Positions 11,039 through 21,710 of a stretch of DNA of 64,000 bases are shown in pieces. The position numbers and the translations under genes are program-made. Every line of letters starts with the position of its first letter. Positions within the stretch are counted from its first letter, which is position 1. The notes under the pieces are model-generated. The model ran no database searches and was not told the DNA's origin. It was given only the letters and a program-made list of their open reading frames with translations. Source of the stretch: Hygrocybe punicea (Eukaryota; Basidiomycota; Agaricomycetes; Agaricales; Hygrophoraceae); the NCBI GenBank assembly GCA_963556145.1, contig OY744464.1, positions 2,666,001-2,730,000 of the forward strand, in the 5' to 3' direction.

Positions 11039-13287
11039 TCTGGCTTTCCGGTGTCGGACCGCTCTCGTCGGTTCTTTTGGTTGTGCTCGATGGTGGGCAA
11101 GGTGACGACGGCGCCGGTGTTTGGATCCGTGATCGTGACCTGTTGTTCTCCGTTTTTATAATCCTTCATAAGGGCTTCGGAAAGCGTGAAGAACGGGCGG
11201 CCGATGAGGATCTCGTAGGGGGCGTCGTCGACGACTTGGACTTGGAGGAAAAGATCGACGTCGCCAAAGGTGAATTTTAGGTTGGCGATCCGGCCGAGGG
11301 TGTCGTTGTCGCTTTTATTTGCCGACTGCATCCGCATCTTCATATTTTGGAGGCCGTAACCGAGTTTCTCCCAAATATCGCGCTGCATGCCGATGATCAT
11401 GGAACCGTTGTCGAGGACGCACTCGAATACGAATTTGCCGTTGATGAGCGGGTAGACCGCACGGAGAGGGACTGAGTCGCGGCCGACGACGAGCGGGACG
11501 TTTTCCTGACAGTGTTGACAGGCGCGAGTGGGGATTTCGGGTGCGTGAAAGTGGAAGACCTCGACGTTGTTACTCTCGGCGGTGACCTTTTTCGACGTAG
11601 TGAGGTCCTTCATGTGATGGCGGGCGTCGGACGACATGGCTAAAAGTTCTCGCTGCGAAATGCAGACTTGAGAATCGAGCGCGCGGTCGATGACGGATTT
11701 GGCGATACCGGGATCTTCGATGGGGGCTTGGTAGCGGTATTGGGGGTGCGATGCGGGAAGGTTCTGGGGAGTGCGCGGTACAAGGGCGGTCGGCTCGGTC
11801 GGCCGCGTGTTCGAAGGAGGGACTATGGTGATCGGCTGCTCGTTGATAGGTCTGGCCGTTTTCTCGGCGGGTTTCGCGGCGGGGACAGACGTGGAAGTGG
11901 TGGGCAGATTGGGAAACGTTTCTCTAGACTTGCCTTTCGCCTTTGATGGGATCTCTACACCGTCGAATCTAACCCGTTTACGAAGCCGCTGCACTTCGGC
12001 TTCCAGAACCTTAATCTGTTCGTTGTCGTCGTCAATGTCGGACGTCGTGGACTGAAAGATGTCGGCGTACTCGGTAGCGGCCTCTGGTTTGTAGGTGGGT
12101 ACTTCGACGGCGGAGACGAAGTTAGCTTTGACATGAGGCGGCGGGTCGCGTTGGAACGGTTCTGTGGGGTTGCGGGCAGGGGGAGCGCGGTTGCCGGGAT
12201 TCTGTGCGTGCCACGCGTCGAAGCGTTCCCTCATATTTTTGCCGACGATAGCCTTTGGAAGATACATTCCGTTAGGCAACACGATGCGGCCGTGCTCGTT
12301 CTTGCGGCATATCCCGTCTCGAGTGTACTGCTCGCAAATAGGACAATCGCGTATACGATGGAACGGGTCGTCGCAAAAGAGGCAGTTGAAATTGGTGAAA
12401 CCCTGTCCCGCGGTGGTCGGCTCAGCCCTATTTGCACACGGCTTTGGGGGGTTGTTGCGTTCAGTGAGGGCTTGCGTGAGGACGGCGAGTTGTTGCGAAA
12501 CGAGACGAAATAGGTCGGATACGTTAGGTTCGACCGGTTCCGCTTTAGGAATGACCGGGTCATAGCGAGCGGGTGGCGGGTAGCGGGTGGCGGGTTCCAT
12601 TGGAGTCGAGTACCGGATGGCGGCAGGCGACGTTGACGATAGACAAGAGACGGTGGACGGTTCGGCCGCGGTTCCGGCCAGCAGGAAGTGGGCGCAATTG
12701 TGGAAGTCCTGGAAGTCGTAAGGGTCGCTATGGAAATGGTTCGGCTTTTGGTACTGCAGACGGGTTTTGATGTCCTTTTTAAGCTCGACATGGAAGCCGT
12801 TCTCGTACGCGATGTTGCGTTCTCGGGGAGAGATTCGACCCTTGTCTAAGAGGAATCCCGAGATCCGGATGAACTCGCAGTAATATTCGCCAAGTTCGGC
12901 GTGGGTACGGATACCGTAAGCGGTTTGGGTGTGCATAAGACGGTCGAGATCCGCCATAGTGTACCGGTGATCGTCTTCCATACCCGGGTATAGCACGAGT
13001 ACGCTCTTTTTGAATGCGGCATAATCGACGCCGGTCGCGCTAGGTAAACTTGCCCAAAGCTCGTAGTCGCTAAGCGACGCGTAGCGCAGACTATGCTTGA
13101 TGCGTCCTGCGTCGTCGAGAGCGGCATCGGCAGCAAGTATCTCGACTTCTTCGAAGAAGCGGTTTAAATTGAGCGGGTTCCCGTCGAAGGTCGGGGCCGT
13201 GGAGTGACCGCGAGCGGGCATTTGTCGTGGAGTAACATGGGGAGCGGTGACGTGGGGAGCGGTCGAAGATCCAGAGGTCGAAGTCAT
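11032..13287 (-). CDS. gag: gypsy Gag-protease polyprotein
   Basis: 751 codons from ATG at complement 13285-13287. The first half is a Gag/retrotrans-gag-like helical region with TFDGNPLNLNRF near residue 33. Next comes a CCHC zinc knuckle, CLFCDDPFHRIRDC (C-x2-C-x4-H-x4-C). The C-terminal part is an aspartic protease: VLDNGSMII carries the D-x-G-S active site, followed by YEILIGRPFF, the usual second hydrophobic-Gly motif. There is no stop or frameshift inside. It ends TAG at complement 11032-11034, directly at the proposed -1 slip site into pol. Confidence 0.92.
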   Translation of the reverse strand: MTSTSGSSTAPHVTAPHVTPRQMPARGHSTAPTFDGNPLNLNRFFEEVEILAADAALDDAGRIKHSLRYASLSDYELWASLPSATGVDYAAFKKSVLVLYPGMEDDHRYTMADLDRLMHTQTAYGIRTHAELGEYYCEFIRISGFLLDKGRISPRERNIAYENGFHVELKKDIKTRLQYQKPNHFHSDPYDFQDFHNCAHFLLAGTAAEPSTVSCLSSTSPAAIRYSTPMEPATRYPPPARYDPVIPKAEPVEPNVSDLFRLVSQQLAVLTQALTERNNPPKPCANRAEPTTAGQGFTNFNCLFCDDPFHRIRDCPICEQYTRDGICRKNEHGRIVLPNGMYLPKAIVGKNMRERFDAWHAQNPGNRAPPARNPTEPFQRDPPPHVKANFVSAVEVPTYKPEAATEYADIFQSTTSDIDDDNEQIKVLEAEVQRLRKRVRFDGVEIPSKAKGKSRETFPNLPTTSTSVPAAKPAEKTARPINEQPITIVPPSNTRPTEPTALVPRTPQNLPASHPQYRYQAPIEDPGIAKSVIDRALDSQVCISQRELLAMSSDARHHMKDLTTSKKVTAESNNVEVFHFHAPEIPTRACQHCQENVPLVVGRDSVPLRAVYPLINGKFVFECVLDNGSMIIGMQRDIWEKLGYGLQNMKMRMQSANKSDNDTLGRIANLKFTFGDVDLFLQVQVVDDAPYEILIGRPFFTLSEALMKDYKNGEQQVTITDPNTGAVVTLPTIEHNQKNRRERSDTGKPDF

Positions 13288-13833
13288 TGTGGGTGGAGGG
13301 AGCTGAGATGTCGATGAAGCGGTTGTCGGGTGTACGATGAACGGGTCGGGTAACGTGGGCGATGACGGCGTAGTCGAAGACGAAGACGGGGACGATGATG
13401 ATGACGGAGTTTTCGATGTCGAGAGCGAAGATGGAGACGATGACGATGACGGATTTTTCGATGTCGAGAGCGAAGACGTGGACGGGGGTTCTAGCGAGGT
13501 CGAAGTCAGGGACGTAGGCGATGCGGGTGTCGAACTGAGATCGGATGAGTCGGGTGTAATGGTAATTATCGGTATATCGACCGATTCGAGACTGTCGGAT
13601 GAAAGATATAGGGGGGTGTTTGACCCTGAGACGAGCGGGAGATTGTTATGTCGAGCGAGGTGGTCGGGTACTAGCTGGAAGAAGTCGTCGTCGATTGTCG
13701 GGTCGAAGGCGGCTAAAGAGAGTTCTTGTTGAAGAGTTCTTCGAGGAAGATCTCGAAGACGACGGTCAGAGGGAGGGATACGGGAAGAGGAAGCTATGGT
13801 GGTGCTAGACTATTCCTCGCGGTGGGCTCCAGA
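13288..13833 (-). other. gypsy 5' leader
   Basis: Untranslated leader between the 5' LTR and gag. It contains two imperfect 45-bp repeats (about 13370-13480, GACGATGATGATGACGG type on the plus strand). Short open frames on both strands come from this low-complexity repeat and are not called. Confidence 0.6.
13813..13831 (-). promoter_or_regulatory. tRNA primer-binding-like site of the gypsy element
   Basis: In element sense, two bases after the 5' LTR, the sequence reads TGGAGCCCACCGCGAGGA. It starts TGG, complementary to the tRNA CCA end, and continues GC-rich as a tRNA 3' acceptor arm would require. The tRNA species was not identified. Confidence 0.6.
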
Positions 13834-14628
13834 TGTAAAGGCGAGGTCGGGGTGGCTGCGGAATAATGATCCTAAGCCTGAGGGGTCAGCGTAGAAGTGA
13901 CTAGGAATAGTCTAACAAGCTTCAGTAAGATAATAGGATATAAAAAGTAAGAAGCCGCCGAGTAAACTACTGAAATCTATCGAGACCGATCGAAGCCGAC
14001 GAAGCCGACGATGTCAGGTACGGCGGGTCGGGTGTCGGGTGACGAGAAACGTAGAGATAAAGGCGGTAGAACGACGGGGAGGGCGTCGAGGAATCCGACG
14101 AGCAATGTGTGCGATGGAATTTACTGAGAGACTTAATTCTCAGAGAGAGGAAATGGGGGAACTGGTTTCTTATTTTGAGACGGCGCTTGGGCACCGTTTT
14201 TATACTACAAATTTGTGTACCTAGATTCGGACGAGAGTCCTCGGCCGATGAGAGGAGACAAAGGAGAATAAAAATGGGGAAGTAGGAAGAGCGTTGCGAG
14301 GCGACGATGACAGGTAAAATGGGTGGAAGATATGAAAAACCGTAAAAGATGCAATATACTTTACTATATCCCCATAAGGGAGACGCTAGGCGTGAATGAG
14401 GCAAGTCCGATGTCGGGATCCCAGTCCGATGAGATCTATCTCTGATATTTGAAGTTCCGTGAGTTTATGAGATAGACCGACCAGGTACGTGAGCGGCCGT
14501 GCTAGTCGGTATGCATCGGGTTGCGTCGGGTTACGTCGGGTTTGAGCGTAGATTGCTAGAGACGTCGGGTTCGAGCGGATTTGCTAGATATCGATGTTAC
14601 GGCCTCAGAGGGTCGAGGACCCTCTACA
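13834..14628 (-). repeat. gypsy 5' LTR (element orientation minus)
   Basis: 795 bp, pair of 4819-5613. Right flank begins ACGG, the duplicated target. Confidence 0.93.
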
Positions 14629-15730
14629 ACGGAGGGCGTGGTCGTGCAGTCTGTGCATGGCCTCCTCCAATCCCCGACGATATTCATGGTAGAGGGCCAT
14701 CTTTTCCACAGGAGTCTTATTCGCGTTGGTGCGTTTTGCTCATTTGCTCTTAGTTTTTTTAGTAAAGGTCAGTACTTGTACTTTTCGTGTAGTTTCGTTA
14801 TGGTCATTATTATTCCTAGTTTTGTAGCCTGGAAGGATGGCCATCTGGGCCATGGAAGACGTGATCGTGCAGTCTGTGCACAATCCGCTTCCACCCTTCC
14901 AAAACCAACTGAGGGGATGGCCGACTGGGCCACGGAGGGCGTGGTCGTGCAGTCTGTGCACAGCCCTCCTCCAGTCCCGGACATTATTTATGGCAGATGT
15001 CACAGAGGGTGGCCGTCTGGGCCATGGGGGTTGTGATCGCGCAGTCTGTGCGCGGTTCACCTCCACCCTCTCAAAACGGTTGAGGATGTCACGGAGGGTG
15101 GCCGTCTGGGCCATGGGGGTTGTGATCGCGCAGTCTGTGCGCGGTTCACCTCCACCCTCTCAAAATGATTGAAGATTGGTTGAGGATATCACGGAGGGTG
15201 GTCATCGGAGCCACGGGAGTTGTGATCGTGCAGTCTGTGCATGATTCACTCCCACCCTCTCATAATGTGTATCCGTGCCCCTGCTGGTCGTGCCCCTGCT
15301 GGTCGTCTCTCGGGACCCTTCGATGACTCGAGACCGGGACTTCGTCGGATTTCCGCTGAGATGCATCAGCAGAAAGTGAGCTACCCAGCTACATGGCCTA
15401 ACAAGCAGTCACTCTGGACCCATGGATAGCCTGAGCATGGGCTATTCCGGACCTCCGCTGAGACTAGCATGTACTAAATTGTGACTTGGGGGGATGGCCG
15501 TCTGGGCCGTGGGGGTTGTGATCGCGCAGTCTGTGCGCGGTTCACCTCCACCCTCTCAAAAATGGTTGAGGATGTCACGGAGGGTGGCCATCTGGGCCGT
15601 GGGGGTTGTGATCGCACAGTCTGTGCGCGGTTCACCTCCACCCTCTCAAAACAGTTGAGGATTGGTTGAGGATATCACGGAGGGTGGTCATCGGGGCCAC
15701 AGGAGTTGTAACCCCTTCCACCCTTCACCT
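14629..15730. repeat. array of two-hairpin repeats with GTCTG loops
   Basis: About eight units. Each has a short hairpin (GGCC-GTCTG-GGCC type) and then a longer one with the loop GTCTG between arms such as GATCGCGCA and TGCGCGGTTC. Units lie at about 14640, 14835, 14920, 15005, 15098, 15197, 15490 and 15585, with a last partial unit near 15680. The arms vary while pairing is largely kept (see findings). At 15300-15420 a different repeat intervenes (CTCGAGACCGGGACTTCGTCGG), also present at 47.59 kb. No protein is supported in any frame. Confidence 0.8.
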
Positions 15731-15841
15731 TTAGGGTACAGCTTTAAATATTTTGAAATCATAATATTTCTTGAAGTCATGTTTTTTTTCATTAAATAAC
15801 AAGTTGGCCCATCACGTGACCTGTAAAAAAGTTTTCTGCTG
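15731..15841. other. spacer, no gene seen
   Basis: Short AT-rich spacer between the hairpin array and the dioxygenase-like gene. No element end recognised. Confidence 0.5.
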
Positions 15842-17436
15842 TTCAAGTCAGACCGCTATACCAACGCCATGCAAACCCATTCTATGGTAAACAATATACC
15901 TCTCAGCTAGAGAGTCTAGATAGCCAGTTACTTAATCTAATCTGTCAGACTCAGGCCATCTCCGCTGATAATTCATTCAATTTTGAACAATTGTTGGGCA
16001 AAGCAGTACAATCAGAAATCAGCAACCAGGAGGATGACACAGAGGACTATCTGTTCCAATCCATATGTCTGGTGGACCAACCCCATGCCCTTGCACCGTC
16101 TGACCACGATTCCAATGTGGATATCAGCTCCGATAAACATCAGGCTCCTGTGTCGTCCACGACCACCCCTATTTCTCTTAAACACTTCCAAAATCTGTAA
16201 AGGAACATCGGAAACAACAAAGTAAACAAAAACGCCAAATGAAACGACAGCAAGAACGGAGTAGTCGTTCCTTCGGCGATTATACGGTCTGTCCTTCCAC
16301 TATGAAGAAACATATCAACGAGGTCAATAAAGTCACTGCCGATCTTGACCTCGACGTCGAAGCTGTACCAGTCTCAAAAATTGGATATACTGCGGTCAAC
16401 TCGGAGGGGTATGGGAGGACTTTTACTTTGGAGGAAATGGTGGGTTCCGACTCCGTATTCAAGTTTACCCTACACCATTGGGATGGAAAGTAAGTCTCAT
16501 TCCCATTACTGGTGATCAAAGCTCATTATACAATAATAGAGAGTCATTTCCTATTGAAAACCAAGAAGGTCTTTTGATAGTTGTCATGGTAGGTCGACCG
16601 GATGGTGAGCTAGGTCAGAAGATGCATCGAGACGCTGCGGAAGCCATGGCCCATGCTAGGACGTTAGCTAGCTTCTCAGTCACCCAAGAGAGTCATAGAC
16701 GCGGCGTTTTCTATGTGCTAAGCCACGGGGCATTGTATGGGGGGGGACAGAAGGCAAACTCCATTTTTGTATTGCCGATTCATCTACTGATTCCTTCCCT
16801 GAGTAGACGCCTGGGAACCTTTGCAATAGCGCTAAGGATAGCGAGATCCTCACGATGCTCATTAATCACCCTGCAATTAGGGGATTTGCAGGATTTGCAT
16901 CAGGAGCATTTTCGACGTGGATGCCAAAGCTGTATTCCTATTACAAGGAAAAAATGGAAGCACTGTATGAGAGGTATCCCGAGTTGGCAAGGACATTCGA
17001 CAACAGCATATGGTCAACCAGCATGTTCAATTTCGGACCACAGACAGTATGCTTCGACCACATCGACTTCAAGAATTTGTCTTTTGGGATGTGCTCCATC
17101 ACCCCACTGGGCGACTTCGATCCAACACTTGGGGGCCATCTCATCCTTTGGGATTTGAAGATGGTTATCAAGTTTCCCGCTGGGACCACCGCCATTATTC
17201 CTTCCACCATCCTCCGCCACTCCAACACCTCCATTCAAAAGGGGGAAACGAGAATGTCCTTCACACAGTACACGGCAGGGGGCTTATTTAGATGGGTGGA
17301 ATATGGGTTCCAGACTGTTGGTGAGCTGCTGGCTTCGAAAAAGTGGGCTAGAAAAGAATTGGAAGAAGAAGGCCCTGCTAGATGGCAAATGGGACTTGGA
17401 CTTTTCAGTAATCTCAAGGAGCTTCTGGGGCAGTAG
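15842..17436 (+). pseudogene. TET/JBP-like 2-oxoglutarate/Fe(II) dioxygenase gene (basidiomycete type)
   Basis: A multi-exon reading. The first open part, 15842-16198, shifts frame into 16199-16489. A GT-AG intron follows (16490-16539), then exon 16540-16753, a probable GC-AG intron (16754-16806) and exon 16807-17436. The C-terminal domain has CFDHIDFKN, supplying the H-x-D pair of metal ligands. Next come GDFDPTLGGHLILWDLK, then ILRHSNT with the distal His, and GETRMSFTQY with the Arg expected to bind 2-oxoglutarate, followed by AGGLFRWVEYGF. This H-x-D...H...R series resembles the TET/JBP proteins reported as expanded with transposons in mushrooms. The N-terminal part is acidic and Q/S-rich, then basic. 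No upstream Met is in frame, so the 5' end is missing or in another exon. The frameshift near 16198 may be real damage or an unseen intron. Substrate (5-methylcytosine) is inferred. Confidence 0.68.
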
Positions 17437-17707
17437 AATAACAGGCTGTTCATTTTATAAGAAAGTGTTACGTTGAATTGAATTACAGGTGTGGAAAAAC
17501 TTTTTCACCAAAGGAAAAACTTTTTCACCAAAGGGAAACCGTGACGAATTCAATGTCAAAAATGCTCTCATGAAAGAAAGCTAAACGTTTCTTCGAGAGC
17601 AGATATAGCGGTATATTGGGTTTTCAAACAACCCGACAGATTCTGAATAATAAAATAAATACATGTAAAAAATTATGTCCAAGCCGACAATTTGCTAAGC
17701 CCTAGTC
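17437..17707. other. spacer between convergent genes
   Basis: Contains an imperfect direct repeat (AAAAACTTTTTCACCAAAGG twice, 17498-17537). No coding content. It separates the dioxygenase-like gene and the minus-strand gene, which converge here. Confidence 0.5.
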
Positions 17708-19720
17708 CTAGTCCTCCTTGGCTAAAACAATGACCCACTGAATGTTTAGAGAGAGCTGCTTGGTCAAGTTGTCCTTGGGGATCCAGCTGTTCGCCGTATA
17801 GCCAACTAGACACATCTTCCCCACCAAGTCATCCTCCCACAGTTTCAAGTCGGACGAAAGGTGATGGAGCCTGGTAACATCTACCACACCATTCATGCCA
17901 TCATATATGGGAACTGGCGAAATCCTAAGATCATGGCAAACTCGGACGAATTGATTTGTACTCACCCTGGTCTTCAAAGTTCAGTGCACCTTTCACCGCT
18001 GTACTATTTGAAGAGACAGCTTTCACCGGAGACAAATTGGCAAGGGACTTCTTCCTAGCCAGCATTTTCGCAATGTTACTTCCTGTAGATCCAGCTGAAA
18101 AATGTCAGATTAAAAAAATTGTAGTGCATATATGACACGAAGTACTTACCGTCGTCCTTATCTCTTTGTTTAGCACGAGTGCTAATCATGACGGAACCCT
18201 CCAGTATTTGAGCCCTCAGCTCAGGAACCTTGAATACCATGCAGAAAAGGCGCAAAACCTCTCCCACTCTTGAGTGCACATCAGTCCACCAATTTGCCGG
18301 AAAATCCCAACAGGTTCCGAGGTCAAATTAGAACTGGTCACAAGCAAAACAGAAGTAAAAACGATATATGGATTGAAGCCATATGCGCCAGCCTGGCTTG
18401 CGTATTCCACAGATCGTACACTTTCTGATACTGGGTTGATCTTGACAAGATTCGGGGATGCTCTGGAAGGATTCATGAACACCCCAGACCTTGTAAAGGT
18501 GATGGCCTCGACAAGAAGCCTAATTATAGTTTGAAGGACGACTCATGTTAGAAGTAAAGGAGACATACCTCATATTTGCGGAGGGAAAGATTTTTGGAAC
18601 ATTGCTAAGCAAAAACGGTTCTATGTGATCAATCCCAGGATTGGCGGTGACCAGAGTCCCTTTTCTAACCAGAGAACAACCATCAATCAAAACTATATTA
18701 TTATTAAAAAGACAAATACTCACCGAAGAGGTGGGAGGTTCTTGTATGTGTCCACCAACATGGAGTCCATCAGTTCTTGGACGAGAACTTCACATTTGAC
18801 TGGACCATCACCGGACTTGATGAAATTTTTGCTACCGGAAGATTATGTAGTGTATATAAAGTAATGAAACATGTCGACACATACGATTCAGGAAAGTCCT
18901 CCAAATATACCATTTCGTCTTTAGGTTTCTTGAGTGAGGGTGAACTGGTATGATAGCTAATTAGTGCAGTCAAAACTAAGGGCCGGCCTCCTACCGAAAA
19001 ATGTCCTCTTCAGGACTCGGAGAATCAACTGTGGTATAGGAAACCTGTTTGGATGACACCTTTTGGTGAGATGCTTTTTGAGGGGATGCCTTTTGAGGAG
19101 ACCTATAGTGAAATCAACAATTCAGAAATAAACAAGGTAGGCTGAAGACTGGTGAATACTTGGATTGATGCTTTGATGGACTGTTAAAGTATTAAAAAGG
19201 ACAATCGACAGAACAAGAAATCTTACAGATGTTTTCACTTCTGGTTCAGATAACTCTGGGGTTGATGCAACGCGGGCTTTCTTTGAGGACCGAGGGGCAA
19301 TCTTGGCAGTCAAAGTCCTTCCGTTGAACGGATCAATCCAAATAGGCTCAATAACGAAAATGTTTACACACCGTTTGCATGTTTTTCCTGACCTGGGCTT
19401 TGGCGAAGGTGTTGCCTCATCTCTAACAACATGAATAAATGAACTCAGTAAAATAGTGTAGAAAGCCATACTCACTCAGTGGCCTGTTCGTTTTCACCAT
19501 CGCTGCTGGAGATTGGTCAGAAGCAAGTACCATTTCAGTAACAAATGCGTACATCTCCTCAACATCACTATAAACATACAGAGGCTTGCTTGTCTGAGCA
19601 CGTTTTCGGCTTTGCCTGCTAACCCATCATGATAGTAAATAAATTAATGCAGAAGAACATAGAGAATTGTTACGGTGCAGCCCGAGAGGACTCAATACTG
19701 GAATACATTTTTGGTGGCAT
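17708..19720 (-). CDS. unassigned multi-exon protein
   Basis: Start at ATG complement 19718-19720 and stop at 17708. Many exons are separated by short GT-AG introns. Recognisable exons encode MPPKMYSSIESSRAA; a segment with DVEEMYAFVTEMVL; one with GKTCKRCVNIFVIEPIWIDP; a Lys/Ser-rich linker with repeats of SPQKAS; VYLEDFPES; KNFIKSGDGPVKCEV; LIDGCSLVRKGTLVTANPG; a Lys-rich KMLARKKSLANLSPVK; and the C-terminal LWEDDLVGKMCLVGYTANSW. The last exon looks like a compact beta-rich domain. No known catalytic motif was recognised. One or more exon joins near 18.2-18.5 kb remain uncertain and could hide a frameshift. It converges with the TET/JBP-like gene and diverges from the plus-strand gene at 20.5 kb. 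Confidence 0.5.
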
Positions 19721-20501
19721 GTGGATGAGAGAACGGTGAGAGAACGGTGAGAGATAGAGTCTTTCCTTTGAAACAGGACTTCAATATTAAATTTTAATGG
19801 CGAAACAGGAACATGGCCTTCTGATATATTTTAAAAATGAATTCTCCACCCCTTCCGCTTGGTGCCTCAGGGTGCCTTGTGGTGTCTCTCTATAGCTTTC
19901 CGATGTCTTTCAAAATACCAGATACAGAAAATAATCTGTACTTATAAAGATATATACTTCTTCAACAACCTTCTGATATATTCCATGATAACCTCTCCGT
20001 GCCCCATGGTGCCTTGTGGTGCCTCTCTATAGCCCTCTAATTCTTTGAAAATACCAAATGCAGAAAATAATTTGTACTTCTAGAATAATTTGTACTTCTA
20101 GAAAATACTTGTTCAACAGCCGGTGGTTTGTTGATCCAAAAAAATTTCACCGCAGGCACAAATGGGTGTTGTGCCTTACGACAGGATCCAATACTTCGGA
20201 TTCAAGATAGACGGTCGAATATAATACCGACTGATTTTTATTTATGCGATGTCATTGCCAGGTTACTGATTACAAAGTTCCACCAATAGGCACTACAACA
20301 TGTCTTTTCGGAAAGCACCATGTCATTTTGGAAAGTACCCCTGAAAAACACCCCTTGGTCTTGCATTACATGAGGCCATGGAACAGCTCGGCATATCTAA
20401 ATATAGTTTAAAATTCCACGAATTTCTATTAGAAATACGCAAGCACCGAGTGTAGTTTACCGTATTGAAGTAGTCCTCGGTGTTTCCGCCTGTACTCAGT
20501 C
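19721..20501. promoter_or_regulatory. divergent intergenic region with ~140-bp imperfect tandem duplication
   Basis: Lies between two divergent gene starts. About 140 bp is repeated imperfectly (about 19830-19960 and 19970-20105), both parts with GGTGCCTTGTGGTG and CTCTCTATAG. The second part ends in a tandem 18-mer AATAATTTGTACTTCTAG. A CCAAT motif lies at 20280-20286. No coding content. Confidence 0.45.
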
Positions 20502-21249
20502 ATGAATCAATTCTACGACTACAAAGCAGCTGGTGAGAGAGAGTCTTTGTTCTCAGCTACGTTGGTTGACTTGTAAATTCTTCAATGACAGCTGAATCCG
20601 TGGAGTCTTTGTCAACCTCAGCATGTGAAGGAAAGCACCATCGGAGGTATTTGAGTTCGTTTAACAAGGCATGTCTTCTGTCCCATATGGCCTATGAGGT
20701 TTTGAACAACATACTAGGAGAATGGCCTACACTTGAAAGCCAAGACCCAGTATAATCGAGCCATGGCACAATACGAACTTGTACAGGAAATAGATGGAAA
20801 GGAGATGGAGAAAATTATACTTCGTCTTACAGGAGTCATCGCCGAATGTGACTTACCCCCAGTCAACCGACTTCCAAAGTGAGTGCTAGTTGTCAATATC
20901 GAAATCCTGGACACCTGACTTGCAAGTGGTCCATAGTTCTGAAGCCAGGGTCAAATTTCTGCGACAACATGTCACTTTGACAGGGCTGAATTCCTCTCGA
21001 TTCGACCTGGCTATGGAGAATATCCAGACCATCCACTCCATTTTTGCCAAGGGTATTAGTCCCTTCAAACTCCAGCCTTGGACCCCTGGTACATTTTCAG
21101 GATATACAACGATTGAAGCGTACAAAAGATACTTTACAAGCGCAAAATTTGCGAATCACTCTGACATTGTTCCTTTTCCTCCTCTTGTTGATCCCCATGG
21201 TGTTTTGGCGTCTGTGGATCAAAGTCAATATTTTCACACCACTGCCGAT
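20502..21249 (+). pseudogene. unassigned gene, 5' part, interrupted by a hAT element
   Basis: Starts MNQFYDYKAA, with an intron to the exon that begins ESVESLSTSACEGKHHRR. The frame is then probably broken near 20720 and resumes as KTQYNRAMAQYELVQEIDG and LPPVNRLPK. A further exon at 20890-21249 contains TLTGLNSSRFDLAMENIQ, then PGTFSGYTTIEAYKRYF and VDPHGVLASVDQSQYFHT. It ends at the hAT terminus at 21250. The likely C-terminal tail lies 4.3 kb downstream (25537-25668), beyond the inserted elements. No known domain; probably a basidiomycete-specific family. Confidence 0.45.
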
Positions 21250-21710
21250 TAGTGTGTGACACAGGTGACACCAAGGGTGTGAACCTGACACACCACACCT
21301 GTCACCTGTAACACCAGACCTGTGACAGGTGAGGTGTACACAGGTCCAGGTTTATACCATGGGTTTCAGGCACAAACCATGGGTATGACACCATGTGAAA
21401 ACACCGCGGGGAACCCGCATGAATACTTATAACCGATCAACGGACTATCAACGGACATGGCATATTGTACCTAATTGTCAGTCTCCACATCTGTTGGCAC
21501 TGTTGCCGCCTCGCCATCACTCTCCACCCTCTTACGTTTACTGTTGCGACGCTGTACAGCCTCAATCACATCCAACATTACTACCAAATCTTTGCAGCAC
21601 CAATCTCCAAGACAAAGTGATGCCCGGATCGAGGATGCAGAGAGCCTGCTCCGGGTATATGGGAGAAGATGGTGGCCTTTCGAGAACACACGCTCAACTG
21701 CGGTCGAGGT
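21250..21710 (-). mobile_element. hAT transposon fragment with transposase C-terminus
   Basis: Minus-strand frame 21475-21710 encodes STAVERVFSKGHHLLPYTR followed by LCLGDWCCKDL, the hAT dimerisation (hATC) motif, then a basic/acidic tail. The left edge TAGTGTGTGACACAGGTG at 21250 looks like a hAT terminus, with inner GACAC/GGTGAC repeats (21260-21330). The other end is lost where X element 1 begins, so only the 3' part of the transposase gene remains. Confidence 0.8.

Larger units (their letters stand above)
4819..14628 (-). mobile_element. Ty3/gypsy LTR retrotransposon, 9.81 kb, nearly intact
   Basis: Two 795-bp LTRs (4819-5613 and 13834-14628) start TG and end CA on the plus strand. I can see only about three differences between them, so the insertion is young. 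Target-site duplication ACGG (4815-4818, 14629-14632). Coding order on the minus strand is gag-protease, then reverse transcriptase, RNase H and integrase. An additional plus-strand gene lies between integrase and the 3' LTR. A primer-binding-like site follows the 5' LTR and a short purine stretch (AAGGAGA in element sense) precedes the 3' LTR. Confidence 0.93.
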
